From Proteles cristata cristata (lineage: Eukaryota > Chordata > Mammalia > Carnivora > Hyaenidae), in NCBI GenBank assembly GCA_017311185.1, contig JAESUZ010005169.1:2792501-2856500 (forward strand): DNA of 64,000 bases. Direction: 5' to 3'. The notes under the pieces were generated by a model, which was not told where the DNA came from, ran no database searches, and worked only from the letters and a program-made list of their open reading frames with translations. Of the stretch, positions 23,749 to 35,958 are shown piece by piece; position 1 is the stretch's first letter, and each line of letters begins with the position of its first letter. Position numbers and translations under genes: made by a program.

Positions 23749-23979
23749 TTTTTGTTTATTTAATGTGTATTTATTTTGGAGAGAGAGGGAAAAGAAAGAG
23801 AGGACTGAGAAGCAGGGTGGGTGGGGGGGTGAGGGGGTGGAGAGGGAGACAGAATCCAAAGCAACTCCAGGCTCTGAAGCTGTTAGCACAGAGCCTGACT
23901 CGGGGCTCAAACTCACAAAATGAAAGATGATGACCTGAGCTGATGTCAGAAACAACTGACTGAGCCACCCAGGTGCCCC
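23749..23979 (-). mobile_element. CAN SINE with G-quadruplex-type tract
   Basis: Minus-strand copy with the reversed head CTGAGCCACCCAGGTGCCCC. GCTTTATTATACA and GCTCTGTTATAGA flanks are its eroded duplication. Its body contains GGGTGGGTGGGGGGGTGAGG (23815-23834), unusual among the copies here. Confidence 0.9.
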
Positions 23980-23994
23980 TGCTCTGTTATAGAT

Positions 23995-24627
23995 GAATTG
24001 TAGTAGTGAGCTTTACTCTAAAGTCTACAATGTCAACTACTTTAGGGCTAATCTGGTGACGAAGATAAAAGAAAAAGTGGGTCATTACAAAATAGTATTC
24101 GCTTTGAGAGCCTTTCTTAAGAGCTTAAGGGATTGTCCTTAAGGCACTTAAAAACACGGAGCTAAATTTCTAAATCTCTAGTACTTGTTGCCACGTGAAA
24201 CTAAATTGAGGATACCTGAGTATGCATGACATAAATAATGTTCTTAATTCTTAGATGATCCCTCTGTCCCCAATTCCCAGCTTTGGTCCTATCTTGGCAT
24301 GCTGTGGTAAAACTCTTGACAAGTGTCTTTTTAACTCAATTTTTTTTTTTTTACCCTATGAAAGAGATCCTTCTTGTTTGCTCTCTTACCACTTGGTCTT
24401 CTTCTGCCTTCAAATGCCCTGTGAAGGAGAGGATTCCCTAAGTAGATGGCATACTTCTTCAGTAAGAGGTGGTATAGCATTACATAGTAAGCAGAAGGCA
24501 GACATTTTGACTACTCCCTTTTTTGTTTTTAATTGAAGACTCCATCAGAAATAAGAGTGGCTTTAGTGTTCTCTGTCACCTGAATGCCACTTACGAAGTT
24601 AAATTTAAGGAAGACACATGGCATAAA
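23995..24627. other. Unassigned sequence
   Basis: A 93-codon frame at 24255-24536 has no recognisable protein features and a T-run inside it. No repeat recognised. Confidence 0.35.
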
Positions 24628-24642
24628 AAAAAAAAAACTCTT

Positions 24643-24852
24643 TTTTTTTTTTTTAAGTAATGTTTGCTTATTTTTGAGAAGGAAAGAGATAGAATGAGTG
24701 GGGGACAGATAAAGGGTAAGGGAGACACATAATCCAAAGCAGGCTCCAGGCTCTGAACTGTCAGCACAGAGCCCAACATGGCCTCCAACTCATGAACTGT
24801 GATATAATAACCTAGTTGGACGCTTAGCCAACTGAGCCACTCAGGCATCCCT
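24643..24852 (-). mobile_element. CAN SINE
   Basis: Minus-strand copy with T-rich tail and reversed head GAGCCACTCAGGCATCCC. AAAAAAAAAACTCTT (24628-24642) and AAAAACAAAACTCTT (24853-24867) are the duplication. The tRNA part lacks a few bases around CCTAGTTGGACG. Confidence 0.9.
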
Positions 24853-24894
24853 AAAAACAAAACTCTTAATTTTTTCTTCATTATATATATATAG

Positions 24895-25010
24895 CAAGAC
24901 AAGAATCAGAAAAGTGAAGTAATATGTCCAAGATTAAATAAAGTAAGTGCCAATGTTTGAACCCGGGGGTGCCTTATTCTAAAGTTCATCCTTCCATCAA
25001 CTCTTTTTAA
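24895..25010 (-). repeat. MIR relic
   Basis: On the minus strand this matches an ancient MIR SINE. GAAGTAATATGTCCAAGATT, AAAGTAAGTGCCAATGTTTG and AACCCGGGGGTGCC follow the order of the MIR core (gtaacttgcccaagg, agtaagtggcagag, ttgaacccagg). It is old and non-functional. Confidence 0.6.
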
Positions 25011-25900
25011 TTTAATTCTGTATTACATCTCAAAATTAATGAGCACTGAGTGTTTTAACTATACTGGCATGAAATGTTAGTCTCCAAATACTCCTCTATT
25101 TCAAAGGATCTCAATCAAATCTCAAAAAAAAAAAAAACTGCAATTAACTTTCAAGGGTGCAGTTAACTTTCAACGGAGAAACCCTGTGGGAAAAGATCAG
25201 TGATATGAAATGATGTTAACGGTAAATAAAATAAAGTAATTAAAATGAATTGATTGACAAAAATCAGGCAATTTAACATTTGTTCATAATAATATTCCTG
25301 TTATTTCATTATCTTTTTTTCAGTCAAAATTATACAAATTAGGTATAGAGATATGGTCTAAGACAGTGTTTTCAAAAGTTTTAGAACATGGTCTACAGTG
25401 AGAAAAAATTATATCAGGACAGAGTACATATGCACATACTAAAAACAAAAAACAAACAAACAAACAAAGTGTTCCAAAGCAATGCTTGGCCCTTCTTAGG
25501 TAAAACTTCCCCTATTTTATCTATTCTATATAATTCATCTTACAATACTGTTCTGACCCACTAAATTGGCTTCATGCCTATTAATAGATTACAACCTGCA
25601 GTTTGAAAATCATTTATGTAAAGTGCACAACACTTACTAGCTTTGGTAAAATTCTTTACCCTATCTTTTAACCTTATGTCATCTCATAGAACAATAGATG
25701 AAGAAATTCTGCAAATTACCTGGCATCAGTTCTCTGTTTCTTCCTTCACATCTAAATATTGTATTATTTGTTTATATTCTTCCTAAGCAATGCCCCTAAA
25801 TGCATTCTAATCTTTGGTAGTTTTTATTGATATGCTTTCTTCATTTTATTGGGCAGAAATATTACTCTGGAACTTTCAGTCTCTCATCCTTGATCTGAAC
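25011..25900. other. Unassigned sequence
   Basis: Contains ACAAAAAACAAACAAACAAA (about 25446) and GATTACAACCTGCAGTTTGA (about 25587), which recalls the end of an old interspersed repeat. No gene found. Confidence 0.35.
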
Positions 25901-26150
25901 TCTGGGGTCCCATACAACTCTTCCTTTCCCGCAGAACACCTTAAATATTTGAAGAAGTCTTTTCTGTGTCACTCTAATTATTTAATCAAGAATATAAACA
26001 GCTAGTTATTTAATATCCTGCATATGACACAGTCTTGAGTATCTGGTATCTCTTGGCCACTCTTCCTGGAGTTCACTCTGATTCATTTATGTTCCACTTA
26101 AAGCACTTTGCACAGAACTGAGCATGATTCTCAAGGGTTGTCTCTCACTA
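25900..26150 (+). mobile_element. CR1/L3-like LINE relic, 3' end
   Basis: GAACACCTTAAATATTTGAA, GAGTATCTGGTATCTCTTGG, TTCCTGGAGTTCACTCTG and TTTGCACAGAACTGAGCATG follow the order of the 3' part of L3/CR1 elements (gaacacctcaaatatttgaa, cctctggacacgctccag, cccagaactgaacaca). This family was active before placental mammals diverged, so the copy is very old and non-coding. Confidence 0.55.
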
Positions 26151-26660
26151 ACTCCCTTTAACATTAACTCTCATAAGATCCAAAACATTTATTCATATAT
26201 TCCTTTGATATCCTCTTCATCTGCTTCCTTTTTTACATGTGAAAAATTTATTATGGGACATAAAATGTAGACTTCAACTATGAATTTAGAATTGATCTTC
26301 GAAGTTATTTTCAGACACTGCATGCAAAAAGAATCCTTAGCTCCCCGTTGTTAGATCATGTCAGCCAACATCCAATCTTTCTCCAAAACATATGCTTTAA
26401 TAGGATCTGTTTATTACAGGCTTGGTTAGATTGTCTTGTTTTTGTTTCTGTTTTTGCTTTTGTTTTAGGTTAAACACTAAAACTAGTAAAGAATTATCTT
26501 CTATTAATTGAACGTTTCATTGTAGCTGAAAATCTTATATAGTGACCTCTAATTTTCTTGACTCCTCAAAAAGAAAATTCAGAAACTCTCTACTTAATGA
26601 TTTTTACTTTTGGGTGAAAAAACATTTGTACAAAATGGATCTATTTGAACAGACTGGTGC

Positions 26661-26689
26661 TGTGTGTGTGTGTGTCGGGGGGGGGGGTT
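26661..26689 (+). repeat. (TG)n followed by G11 tract
   Basis: TGTGTGTGTGTGTGTC followed by a run of eleven G. A compound simple repeat, probably length-variable. Confidence 0.9.
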
Positions 26690-26835
26690 GAATTGATAGA
26701 TAATTATAAAAATTAAAAGAATTAAGATAAGATGAGCTTAGAAAGACTAATCAAACTTTAGTGACTAAAACGTAGACCCAAATACTATTACATGTTTTCA
26801 TTCATTTAACACTTAACTTTTGAGCACCAAATTTG

Positions 26836-26869
<34 letters not shown>

Positions 26870-26870
26870 G
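26836..26870 (+). repeat. (GTT)n trinucleotide repeat
   Basis: About eleven or twelve uninterrupted GTT units. Pure trinucleotide tracts of this length are commonly polymorphic. Confidence 0.95.
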
Positions 26871-28309
26871 CTATTTCTCACTCCAGCTGAACTTTTTTTG
26901 TTGAAACTTGCTTACTACTGGAAGACTAAAGGATATCACCGTTTTCTGGTAACTTTTTCATATTTTGAAGCCTTTATTTTGTGAATCTATACTGGTCTGA
27001 GGTCACTGTTACATTATTTTTTTCTAGGAAGTAGATTTTAACTTGAGATAGCTTGAAATAGTTTTTTCTTTCTGTTACCCAAAATTAACTAGAAGATTGC
27101 ACCATTACCATGCCTTTTCCAAACTCATTTTTTTTTCACCTGTCAGTTTCACATGCCATAATTTAAATGTCAGGAGTTCTTGGGTCTAAACAGAGTAATT
27201 AAATAAGCACTGACATTGACAATTGGATTATGGGAGAATCCTAGAAATTTCAGAGGACAGCTTTGATAAGCAAAGCATGGGCATTCCCTAATGTGAGAAG
27301 ACTCCATGACTATATCACAGGTTTCAGGAAAGGAGAACAGGCTGAAAAAAAATTTTGTGGTATTATATGTTCAAAGAGAAAAGATTTGTTTCCATGTTCT
27401 TGTTTGAAGAAAGAAGGACAACTTCATTAGCACAGATTACGTAGGAATAAATGTTGATATATCACAATGTACTAAAATGTATTTTGCTTCCTTTAAATAT
27501 TGTATAAACAAGGGGAAATAGGAAGTATATCCTAAGGCATGGTCTCTTAGTTAAAGAGAAAGTAAACAAGCAATTAACAATAGGCAGTAGTGACTTTTTT
27601 CCCTTTCACTTCTCTTTATGTCTTTCTTGATGTGAAAATGGAAGTGCTTCTCGTTTAATTAAAGCTTTTAAAGCAACTTCAGATGTAGTCTTTCAATTTA
27701 AATTCCATACCCCTTCTCCTGTCATCCCTTTCTTTCTAAAATCCCCAACACCCCATAACATAGTCCTTTTCTGATATCAGTCTATCATATTTTGAGCTTT
27801 GAAAATTCCTTTCCTTTCTAGTAAATAGCTTATCACATCATAATCCTAGTCCGCAGTATTATTTATTCCCTCTCCCCCTCATTGATACTGGTCATACATT
27901 TTTAGTAAGATGACTGAAGAACAAACCAGAAGCTGTAACTTATTGGTTTCTGATACTGGAACTAACAATCATCCACTAATTGACCAAACCACATTTTCAC
28001 TACATGGTTATCTCCCAACAATGCAGTGACCTGTGGAATGAACATAAAACATTCTTTCTGACCATTGAAGCATGAAATGTTAATTCAAACAGTCAAAATT
28101 TATAGATTACTCAAAACACACTTTAAGAGAATTCTTGCACTTAAAACTTAAATTCTAGCCAGTGAATATTTATTACACAAAGGACCACAATTCTTAGATT
28201 ATACCTAAGAATCTACCACTTTGTGTGCCTATTTGATCTCATGTCCATTTAATGTACTTCCTCTATTCTGCCTTACAAACTACATGTGCCTACTACCTTT
28301 GTGTATTTT

Positions 28310-31090
28310 CTCTGAAGTTAGATTTGATAGATGAGAGGTGCTGGCAAGAGACTGGAGATTAGGAATTTTATGCCCTCATTCTCTTTGTTTTGGGCTGAAT
28401 CTCCCACATTGCCTACACATACATGGTGGTTTGAATCCCCAATAAACAGCCCTTCCATTCAGGGACACAACTCCCACTGGAGGTGCCCACTGGTGGTTCA
28501 ACCTCTTCCACGTGAAGTCTTCAGGTTCTGGGAGTACCCTTTTTGCTTGCCCTTCCACTTCTGGACAGGTAGGAGGTAGTATTTTAATCAAGGATCACTT
28601 TATCATTTTTGCGGGATATTGATCTCATAAGATTTGTAGTTACTATTGTGTTTATTCCACATATTGAACTAATTGGATTGAGAGTTATTTTCCTAATCTG
28701 ACGTAGACTGATAATGTTTTGAAGGTAATTTGTATACCTTAGTGAATCTTGTGAACTGCTGGATTTCAAATTCAGATTCCTTGGCAAAACACTTTGAAGT
28801 GATAGGAAGAAGGATCTTTCTCCACTTTGTTTCCATTCCCTTAGCTGGAACTATATACATTTCCATTTATCTAAATAAGCCTATGACAGTTTATCACAGA
28901 CCTTATACCAGAATCTATTATGTTAGCAGCTAAATGCAGACTCTTAAAATAACAATCAGAGGATGAGATCATAAAGTCCTACCCTTGACTAAAATAAGTC
29001 TGACTTATAAAATAAGTCTGTATATGGCTGATATACCTGTAAACTAGAATTGTGATATTAAGCAAAGAATTTGTCCTCACTGCCTATTTTATTGACTATG
29101 AAATCAGAAAGATGTCTTTTAAAAGACTTTTGAATGTAATTAATTGAGATATATAGGCACTGCTAAAATAATATAGTGTTAAAGAAATTTAAGACAGATA
29201 TATGATAAAATGTCCATTAGAAAAGATAATTCTTGACCTGAAAACTATTCCTATTTTGATGAGCCCTTCTAAAGGGAAAAAATAAGGAATTTTAGGTCTA
29301 TATTTTTTTCACATGATATTATTAAAAAGATATTTTTGGAAAGTCTAATTTTATAATCTGTCATAATTATTCTGCATGATGATTTTTAACCTTCTTAAAC
29401 TTTATGTCTGTATTATTCAATGCTACTTTTCAAGCTCCATCAAGATTCAAGAGAGTCATTCAGTATTTTGTAAATGCGCATAATTAAAAACTCAAATTTC
29501 TGCTTTTTCAGACCAAAGTAGGTTTAAAATACCTAGACCCAATGATGGGAAGTCAGTTCTTTCCTAAGAATAATTTCATTGACCAGTGCAGCAAAAGTCT
29601 TCATTAGAATTCAAGTATGTGAAGAGGTACATCTTGTCTATTTCACCTGGCATGGTACTTGCTAATTGGTAGATACCTCAGCTAAATTTTATACAGACAT
29701 TTTACCCAAATTAATAATTTGGAAGACACATATGTAAACTTCTTATGCAATATCATAATCCTTGTACCAGCTGAGAGGCACATACATTAAAGATTGTAGA
29801 TCCTTTAAATGTCCTCAATGACATCAACTTTTATGAAGGTGCTCCTGAGTGTGTTTTCACCAATTCAGATGTATTACAGCGAAATTCAGTTAAAGTTCCT
29901 CTGTCTGCCCTGTTCTGGGAAAACCTTGATCGCATGCTGGATTTCTGAGTTAACAAGTTGGAATTTCTGCGCTATTTTTGGTCTACCTTAGTGGTCTACA
30001 TACTGGTAAACAATGAAACAGTAGTTTGGAGACGGAAAGTAGAAAGTTTAATCAAGGACACTTATGATTTTTTTTTTCCTGGCCAAGATAAGCCTTGTCT
30101 CCACTGGGCTGCAATCGGCCTAAACGATCACAGTTTGAGTCTCCAGAATCTCTCAAAGACACCGATGCATTTTGAGGTTTATAAGAACCTGTATTTTATG
30201 TTCTGTTTTTGACTTCAATATCCCACATTGCCAAATAGCTAAAGGAATGCATGAAAGATTTCCTATTCTTACTTGCGCACCATTTCCTAGAGACTGTTAG
30301 CTTCTAGTGGCCCTTTATTTTTGACACTTATATATCCCTCTGTTTTGACACTTGTATACCATGATACCATATGACTACCAAACTGTCTTGATGCTGGTGT
30401 CATCATCTGCAAACCCATTTGTACTGGAAGCAACAATCTGCCCTGTGCTCTGTCAACTTTTCCAGCCACAGTTTAGGTTTGCCACCATTAAGACAATATA
30501 AATAATAACTGAAGTATATGAAGCATGTAAGTAAAATTTAAGCTTTTACTTAAAATTCATTAAGCAAAAAAATCCAAACTAAAATTTACATTATTATTGA
30601 CAAATAGATGGCATACATAGCCTAACTGGAACCAACATCTACAACTGTTGATCTTGCTTAGAAAAGCAATTCTTACTTAAAAAATTAAATTGGCTACCGT
30701 TTCCAAGCAGCAGATGAGTAGGTTTGGATCTAATTTTCTGCTACTGCTGAGTTTAATCTCACGATGTCCTAATTTACCTCTTCACTGTCTCCTTCTATTG
30801 TGTCTTTCAGATTCACCATGACAACTGCTTTTCTATTCACTTCTGTAATTTCTTTTATCTCATAATTTAGAATCCCCTTTGCTTTGCCTAATCATACTCT
30901 CATACTCAGAGGAAAAGTTATGTATTTAACTTTATATATCCCTTGGATTCTTAGAAGTGTCACTACTACTTCATTTTCCCAAAAAAAAAAAGTCAATGAT
31001 TTTTTTTTTTAAGTTCCTGGATGTTAGAAACAGAAACCTCTTTGTTCAAATCTCTAAGATGTCTTAGAGAGGAACTAAGGTAAGGGATCA
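28310..31090. other. Unassigned sequence, SINE-free
   Basis: Open frames at 28331-28579 (82 codons), 29809-29991 and 29958-30212 show no domain, signal peptide or family I recognise. 28420-28580 is more GC-rich (AATAAACAGCCC near 28441) and may be an old repeat or exon-like patch, but nothing confirms it. Confidence 0.35.
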
Positions 31091-31099
31091 AGCACAGCT

Positions 31100-31545
31100 G
31101 TGTTGTATTAAAGTTGGCCTCAAATTCATTGCCATTCCTTCAACTGAGAGGGTCTAATTATCTTGTTTTATATCTGGCTTGATATTAGAGACTTGCTTGT
31201 TGATATGCTCTAGCAGAAATGTCACTCTGAAACTTGTCAGGCTGAGTCATAAAAAGGCTTACAGATCCTGCCTGGGTTTCTGGGAATACTTGTTCTTAGA
31301 GCGCTCAGCCACCATGAAAGAAGTTTAGCTACTCTGTTGTAGATGCCTCCTGGCAGGCCCTGAGACTACATGGAGGGGGGAAAAAAAAAAAAAAGCTGTG
31401 CTAGTTTTCAAGCCATCTCTGCTAAAGTGCCAGACATATGAATGAAGCCATCTTAGACCATCCAGACCACAAGCTGAATAGATTGAGTGGCTCCTGTTGA
31501 TGCTATGCTGGAGAGACATACTGTGGAGTCTGTAACAAATTATTT
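31100..31545 (+). mobile_element. MaLR (MLT1-type) LTR relic
   Basis: Sense-oriented old LTR. CAGGCTGAGTCATAAAAAGG, GATCCTGCCTGGGTTTCTGG, CTCAGCCACCATGAAAGAAG, GAATGAAGCCATCTTAGACC and a TGTGGAGTCTGTAACAAATT end follow the MLT1 pattern. An A14 run at 31381-31394 sits in the middle and may be a small later insertion. No internal genes. Confidence 0.55.
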
Positions 31546-31612
31546 GGAAATATCCAAATTACTAGGTAAACATTCACACTGTAAGTCACCTTATTTTAAT
31601 GCCATTCTATTT

Positions 31613-32456
31613 TGCCAGGAGCCGCACCGGCCTCTCTGGATGGCAGTCACAGCAAGGATATGATAGCGTTTGCACAGCTCCTGCCATGAGAAGTGAAAAC
31701 TGGTATCTCCTTCTTCTACTACTGGCTCATGTTGGAAATGAGGCTGCTGGTATTGACCAGACCTCACAATATTCTAGATCAGACTGACATTCCCCACACA
31801 GATTGCTCATAAAGAAAGGCATGTCCCTGCCTTCCAAAGAGATTTCAGATAAAAACATTGTGGATGATCCTTAAAAGGTTCTTCCTAAGGGCCTTGCAGA
31901 TCCAAGACTTAACATAACAAAAGGGGCTTGAGTCTGGCCCTGAGACAAAGAGCCTAATTTAGAGTTAAGGGCAAATATCTACCCCTACCCATTTGTTTCT
32001 GCCTGGAGCATTTTCTGGCCTTGTATATGCTGATTACTCCCTGAGAAGGAACCTATTGAGGAACTTCTTCTTTTGTGATTATGAGAGCAAAGGTATCTCC
32101 TGAAAGACTTGTTTGACCCTTGCTCACAGAGAAGTAACTTTACCCTCTTATGCTAAAAACATTGTCTGGTATGCTAAATATGCCTACCTTCCCCATAAGA
32201 TAAGCATCTAAGTCCCCTACCTCAATCACTATTGATAAAGGTTATGCAAATTTATGTTCTGGGAAATTCTCACATATCAAAGAAGTTTGTTGTCAGAAAT
32301 CATTTGCCTAAAGCAAATGCCACTTCTGTGCTATCTTCAAAACACTTAAAATAAAGTTGAGCCCCAGTCAGAGCAGAGATGCCTGATCAGAAAGAATCTT
32401 GGAGCTCTCTCACTCTCTCTCACTGACACAGTCCATCCATCAGGGACCCCTGGACA
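31613..32456 (+). mobile_element. Solo LTR of an endogenous retrovirus (copy 1)
   Basis: An 844-bp LTR starting TGCCAGGAGCC and ending CTGGACA, so it has TG...CA ends. CTATTT flanks it exactly at 31607-31612 and 32457-32462, a 6-bp duplication. AATAAA is at 32350-32355 in TTAAAATAAAGTTGAGCC. It is about 80-90% similar by eye to copy 2 at 37779. No gag, pol or env lies next to it, so recombination between two LTRs probably removed the provirus. A 6-bp duplication is typical of class II (betaretrovirus-like) elements, but the class is an inference. Compared with copy 2 it lacks 23 bases just before the final CA, and it lacks the 26-bp repeats. Confidence 0.88.
32350..32355 (+). terminator. LTR poly(A) signal
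   Basis: AATAAA in the copy-1 LTR, about 100 bases before its end, at the same place in the alignment as AATAAA in copy 2. Confidence 0.6.
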
Positions 32457-32462
32457 CTATTT

Positions 32463-33465
32463 TATAATCATTCTAAATGTATTTAATGGTCTGTTTTGAA
32501 GATAGTTCTAGTAGGTTAGGAATAAGGAACAGCTTTGTTTAGACTGAAAGTAACTCTATTCAAAAACTCCAACTTTCATTCAAAATCTCTTGAAGGATGT
32601 GGGGGCTCTGTGTGTGTGTGGGGGGATCTTTGTCTACATTTATTGATTTATTGATTTTTTTTTATCAGTGGGCTAATTTATGGCAACATGTAATCTCAGT
32701 CTCACTAGGTTCTCACTAGGTTCTCTGGACTATGAAGTTTTTTACATCTCTTTATTTTTAATATTTATGACTGCACCTGCCAGTTCAACAGCATCTGGTG
32801 GCATAAACTGTGAGTCTCTGGAAAGCAGAACAAATGATGACAGAATATCAGTAAGTACCTAAAGCAACACTCTCACATCCTGAGGACATCACTGATGTTT
32901 CTTTTTGTTTCTGTTTTGTTTTGAATACTTATACACATATAGAAACATAGGACTGTAACTGTAGACTATAACCAGAAGAGGCTTAATTCAATAGTTAAAA
33001 CTTTTGTGGAAACAGGAAAAGAAAAATAAAGAAAACTTTTTGGATCAAATGTGTTTGGTACAAATGAAAACTGAATTGTAATTGAGGCTCCCAACAACGT
33101 AACAAAGAAGTATATGATTTTTCATTCTATCACCTAGGCCTTTACTCTCCCTTTCTTACCGCCTTTACCATGTATAGTCTTAAAAGTACCAATCCAACCA
33201 ACTAAACAAACCTTGTTTTGCAGGTGAGCACTGTGAACTAACTGTAAATATATTACTCTTACCCTATAAAATAACAATTTGAAATAAACAAATTTGAAGC
33301 ATTGTTTTACCATCAGCTTTTAAGAATTTCTGACCATAATTTCTGTGAAATTAGCAAACATCCATGACATCTATATGAGCCACTAAAATACGTTTAATTC
33401 TTTAAGGTTATTTTTTTTAAAATCAATCCACTTGGCTTCTTAATATGAGAAATGTATGAACTTTT
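32463..33465. other. Unassigned sequence
   Basis: Contains a TGTGTGTGTGGGGGGATC tract near 32610. A 60-codon frame at 32680-32862 has a hydrophobic N-terminal part, but no family is recognised. No splice or promoter context could be judged. Confidence 0.35.
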
Positions 33466-33473
33466 AAAATACT

Positions 33474-33704
33474 GGGGCACCTGGGTGGCTCAGTCAGTTA
33501 AGCGTCCAACTTCAGCTCAGGTCATGATCTCGTGGTTCGTGGGTTTGAGCCCCGCATTGGGATCTGTGCTGATAGCTAGCTCAGAGCCTGGAGCGTGCTT
33601 CAGATTCTGCGTCTCCCTCTCTCGCTTTGACCCTTCCCTGGTCACGCTGTCTCTCTCTCTCTCTCTCAGAAATAAATAAATAGATAAATAACAAATAAAT
33701 AAAA
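33474..33704 (+). mobile_element. CAN SINE
   Basis: Plus-strand copy from GGGGCACCTGGGTGGCTCAG with a (CT)n run and a tail of AATAAATAAATAGATAAATA units. AAAATAC is repeated at both edges. Some CpGs are lost (CCGCATTGGG), so it is older than its neighbour at 33770. Confidence 0.93.
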
Positions 33705-33769
33705 GAAAATACAGATACTAAAAAATTAAGACTATTACAATAAACTGACATTTAAAAGATACAAGTTGA

Positions 33770-34014
33770 GGGGCGCCTGGGTGGCTTAGTCGGTTAAGCG
33801 TCCGACTTTCGCTTAGGTCATGATCTCGCCGTTCGTAGGTTCGAGCCCCGCGTCGGGCTCTATGCTGACTGCCAGCTCAGAGCCTGGAGCCTGTTTCAGT
33901 CTGTGACTCCCTCTCTCTCTGACCCTCCCCTGCTCACCCTGTCTCTCTCTCTCTCCCTTAGAAATAAATAAAACATAAAAAAAAATTAAAAAAAATAAAA
34001 TAAAATAAAAAAAT
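33770..34014 (+). mobile_element. Young CAN SINE, perfect 16-bp duplication
   Basis: Near-consensus copy with GACTTTCGCTTAGG, CCCCGCGTCGGGCTC and GACTGCCAGCTC hallmarks and a long A-rich (TAAAA)n tail. AAAAGATACAAGTTGA flanks it exactly at 33754-33769 and 34015-34030. Confidence 0.96.
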
Positions 34015-34030
34015 AAAAGATACAAGTTGA

Positions 34031-35710
34031 AACAAAAGCAAGTCTATTGAAGTTAATCCCTGGTTAAGCAACTGAATTCTAATGCAAAGATGAGGTATAT
34101 CTGCACAAACACATAAAATTATGATTTCTCTATAAGGAGAATTTGAATAGTTGTCCCTTCTGTAGTCTCTCTAAGATGCCTTTGAAAGTACCGGTGAAGG
34201 TATTAGAAATATAATGTAACCTTCCCTACAACTTATCGAATTCAACAACTCATCAACCAAATGACAAATTTAATAGCAAGATCTTGAAGAAATCCCATAC
34301 TAACTGTATGCTAATTAAGAAAAACCTATTGTGTTACCATTCCATTAAACAGATCATTTACAAAAGTAATGAGGGTGACTCGTATCTCCCATGCTGCGTA
34401 TGCTCACACTGAAGATTCCAGGGAACCTGGTACAACACTACCAGGTAAAGTGAGTTTCTGTGTCTCTTGAATAAGGAGTCAGCATCTGGTTTCCTTCTGC
34501 CTGTTCCATGCCCAACTCCCTTTATCCCTCTTATAATATGGTCTCTTGTTTCAAGAAATAGTGCTGCCTTCAAAGCTACTGATATAACAAAAGTATTGTT
34601 TTTGAAAGTCTTTGGGAAGAGCTGAGAGAGGATGCTTTTGCTAATTTTTCAATGTTTATATTAAAATGAAAATAAGAACAAACACAACAAAATCAGGACA
34701 TGGAGGAGAGAGTTTTCCATTTCTGGAGGATAGAAGATCACTAAAAGAAAACCATTTAAAACCTGGAACTTAACTTGAGTGTTGTAATAATTCACTTGCT
34801 GCTTTGTAATATGAGACCAAGATAACAATAGGAAATGGATTTAAAGAATCAAAAATAATAACCATAACAAGTTTGAACCCAGAACCCTAAGAATAAACAC
34901 TGAGGAACCAAGAAAACTCTTCTGTGAAGATTCAAAGTAATACACCTCAGAAAAATTATCTGCTGGAAGATGCCATGTAAATTTCACAGAGACATTGAGA
35001 TAATAGAAGGACATTGTAAAAAGTGTACTAAATGGTGTACTAATGAGTTCTTTCATAGTGAAGCACAGATATTTCAAAAAAGGAGGATTAAGCTAGAGGA
35101 TATGAAAGCAGAGTGAGCCATTACTGATAAAATACTTTGTTGAAAAGAAGGAAAAGATAGTATTTTAAAAAGTAGTTCTTCAAAGAAACGACTCATTATA
35201 AAAGAAGAAATAATGAAGAAAACAAGAAATAAATAAGAGAAGAAAATCCCCAGAATGACAAACTTAAGTTTTTAGATTAAAAAGTTTGGACATCAGATAA
35301 ACTGACTTAAAAAAATACACTTGTATCTTGGTGAAATTTATGAACTCATATGATAAAGAGAAAATATATAATCTGTACAGAGAGAAGAGTTGATGTATAA
35401 AAGAAAAAAAAAACATCAGCATAGAAGTCAACTTCTCATCCACAATACTAAAAACTAGACATCAGTGGAATTTACAGACCTCAAAAAGATAGCAGACTAT
35501 ATATCCTGAAAACTTTTCCAGCTACAGAACACCTAAAAATTCTGGATAAAATACTGCAATCATTTTTTTTCCCACAAATAAGAGCACACAGGTTTGAGTA
35601 TTAAGAAAGTAAGGGAAAACCAGCCAGTGTAACTTTAGTGTAAACTATGAGTTGCCCAGAAAATAGATATTTGCTGACAAAATTCCTTGAGCTAATAAAA
35701 TCCTGGTAGA
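34031..35710. other. Unassigned, possibly ancient L1/HAL1-related
   Basis: A-rich on the + strand. Phrases such as TCTCATCCACAATACTAAAA (about 35434) and CCTAAAAATTCTGGATAAAA (about 35531) vaguely recall HAL1/old L1 coding relics. No intact gene. An open frame at 34358-34573 is not recognisable. Confidence 0.3.
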
Positions 35711-35726
35711 TGGAACTGGTATTTTT

Positions 35727-35942
35727 TAAATTTTCTTTTTAATTTTTGTTTGTTTATTTGTTTTGAGAGAGAGAGAGAGAGAGAGAGAGGAGGTGGAGGG
35801 TAGGGAGATAGAAAATCCCAGGCAGGCTCTGCACCATCAGCACTGAGCCCAGGGTGGAGGCTCGATCTCCCAGACCTTGAGATCATGACCTGATCCAAGA
35901 TTAAGAGTCTGATGAATAACTGACTGAGCCATCCAGGTGCCC
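35727..35942 (-). mobile_element. CAN SINE
   Basis: Minus-strand older copy with a (GA)n run at 35765-35788 and the reversed head GAGCCATCCAGGTGCCC. TGGAACTGGTATTTTT (35711-35726) and TGGAACTGATATTTTT (35943-35958) are its duplication with one mismatch. Confidence 0.93.
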
Positions 35943-35958
35943 TGGAACTGATATTTTT

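Larger units (their letters stand above)
26150..28310. other. Unassigned sequence with simple repeats
   Basis: SINE-free. Apart from the GTT and TG/G tracts listed separately, I see no gene or named repeat. Some parts (27600-27700) are pyrimidine-rich. Confidence 0.35.

Noticed and set aside
24255..24536. 93-codon frame as a possible gene
   Set aside because: No recognisable domain, and it includes a T12 tract. It is consistent with chance in non-coding DNA.
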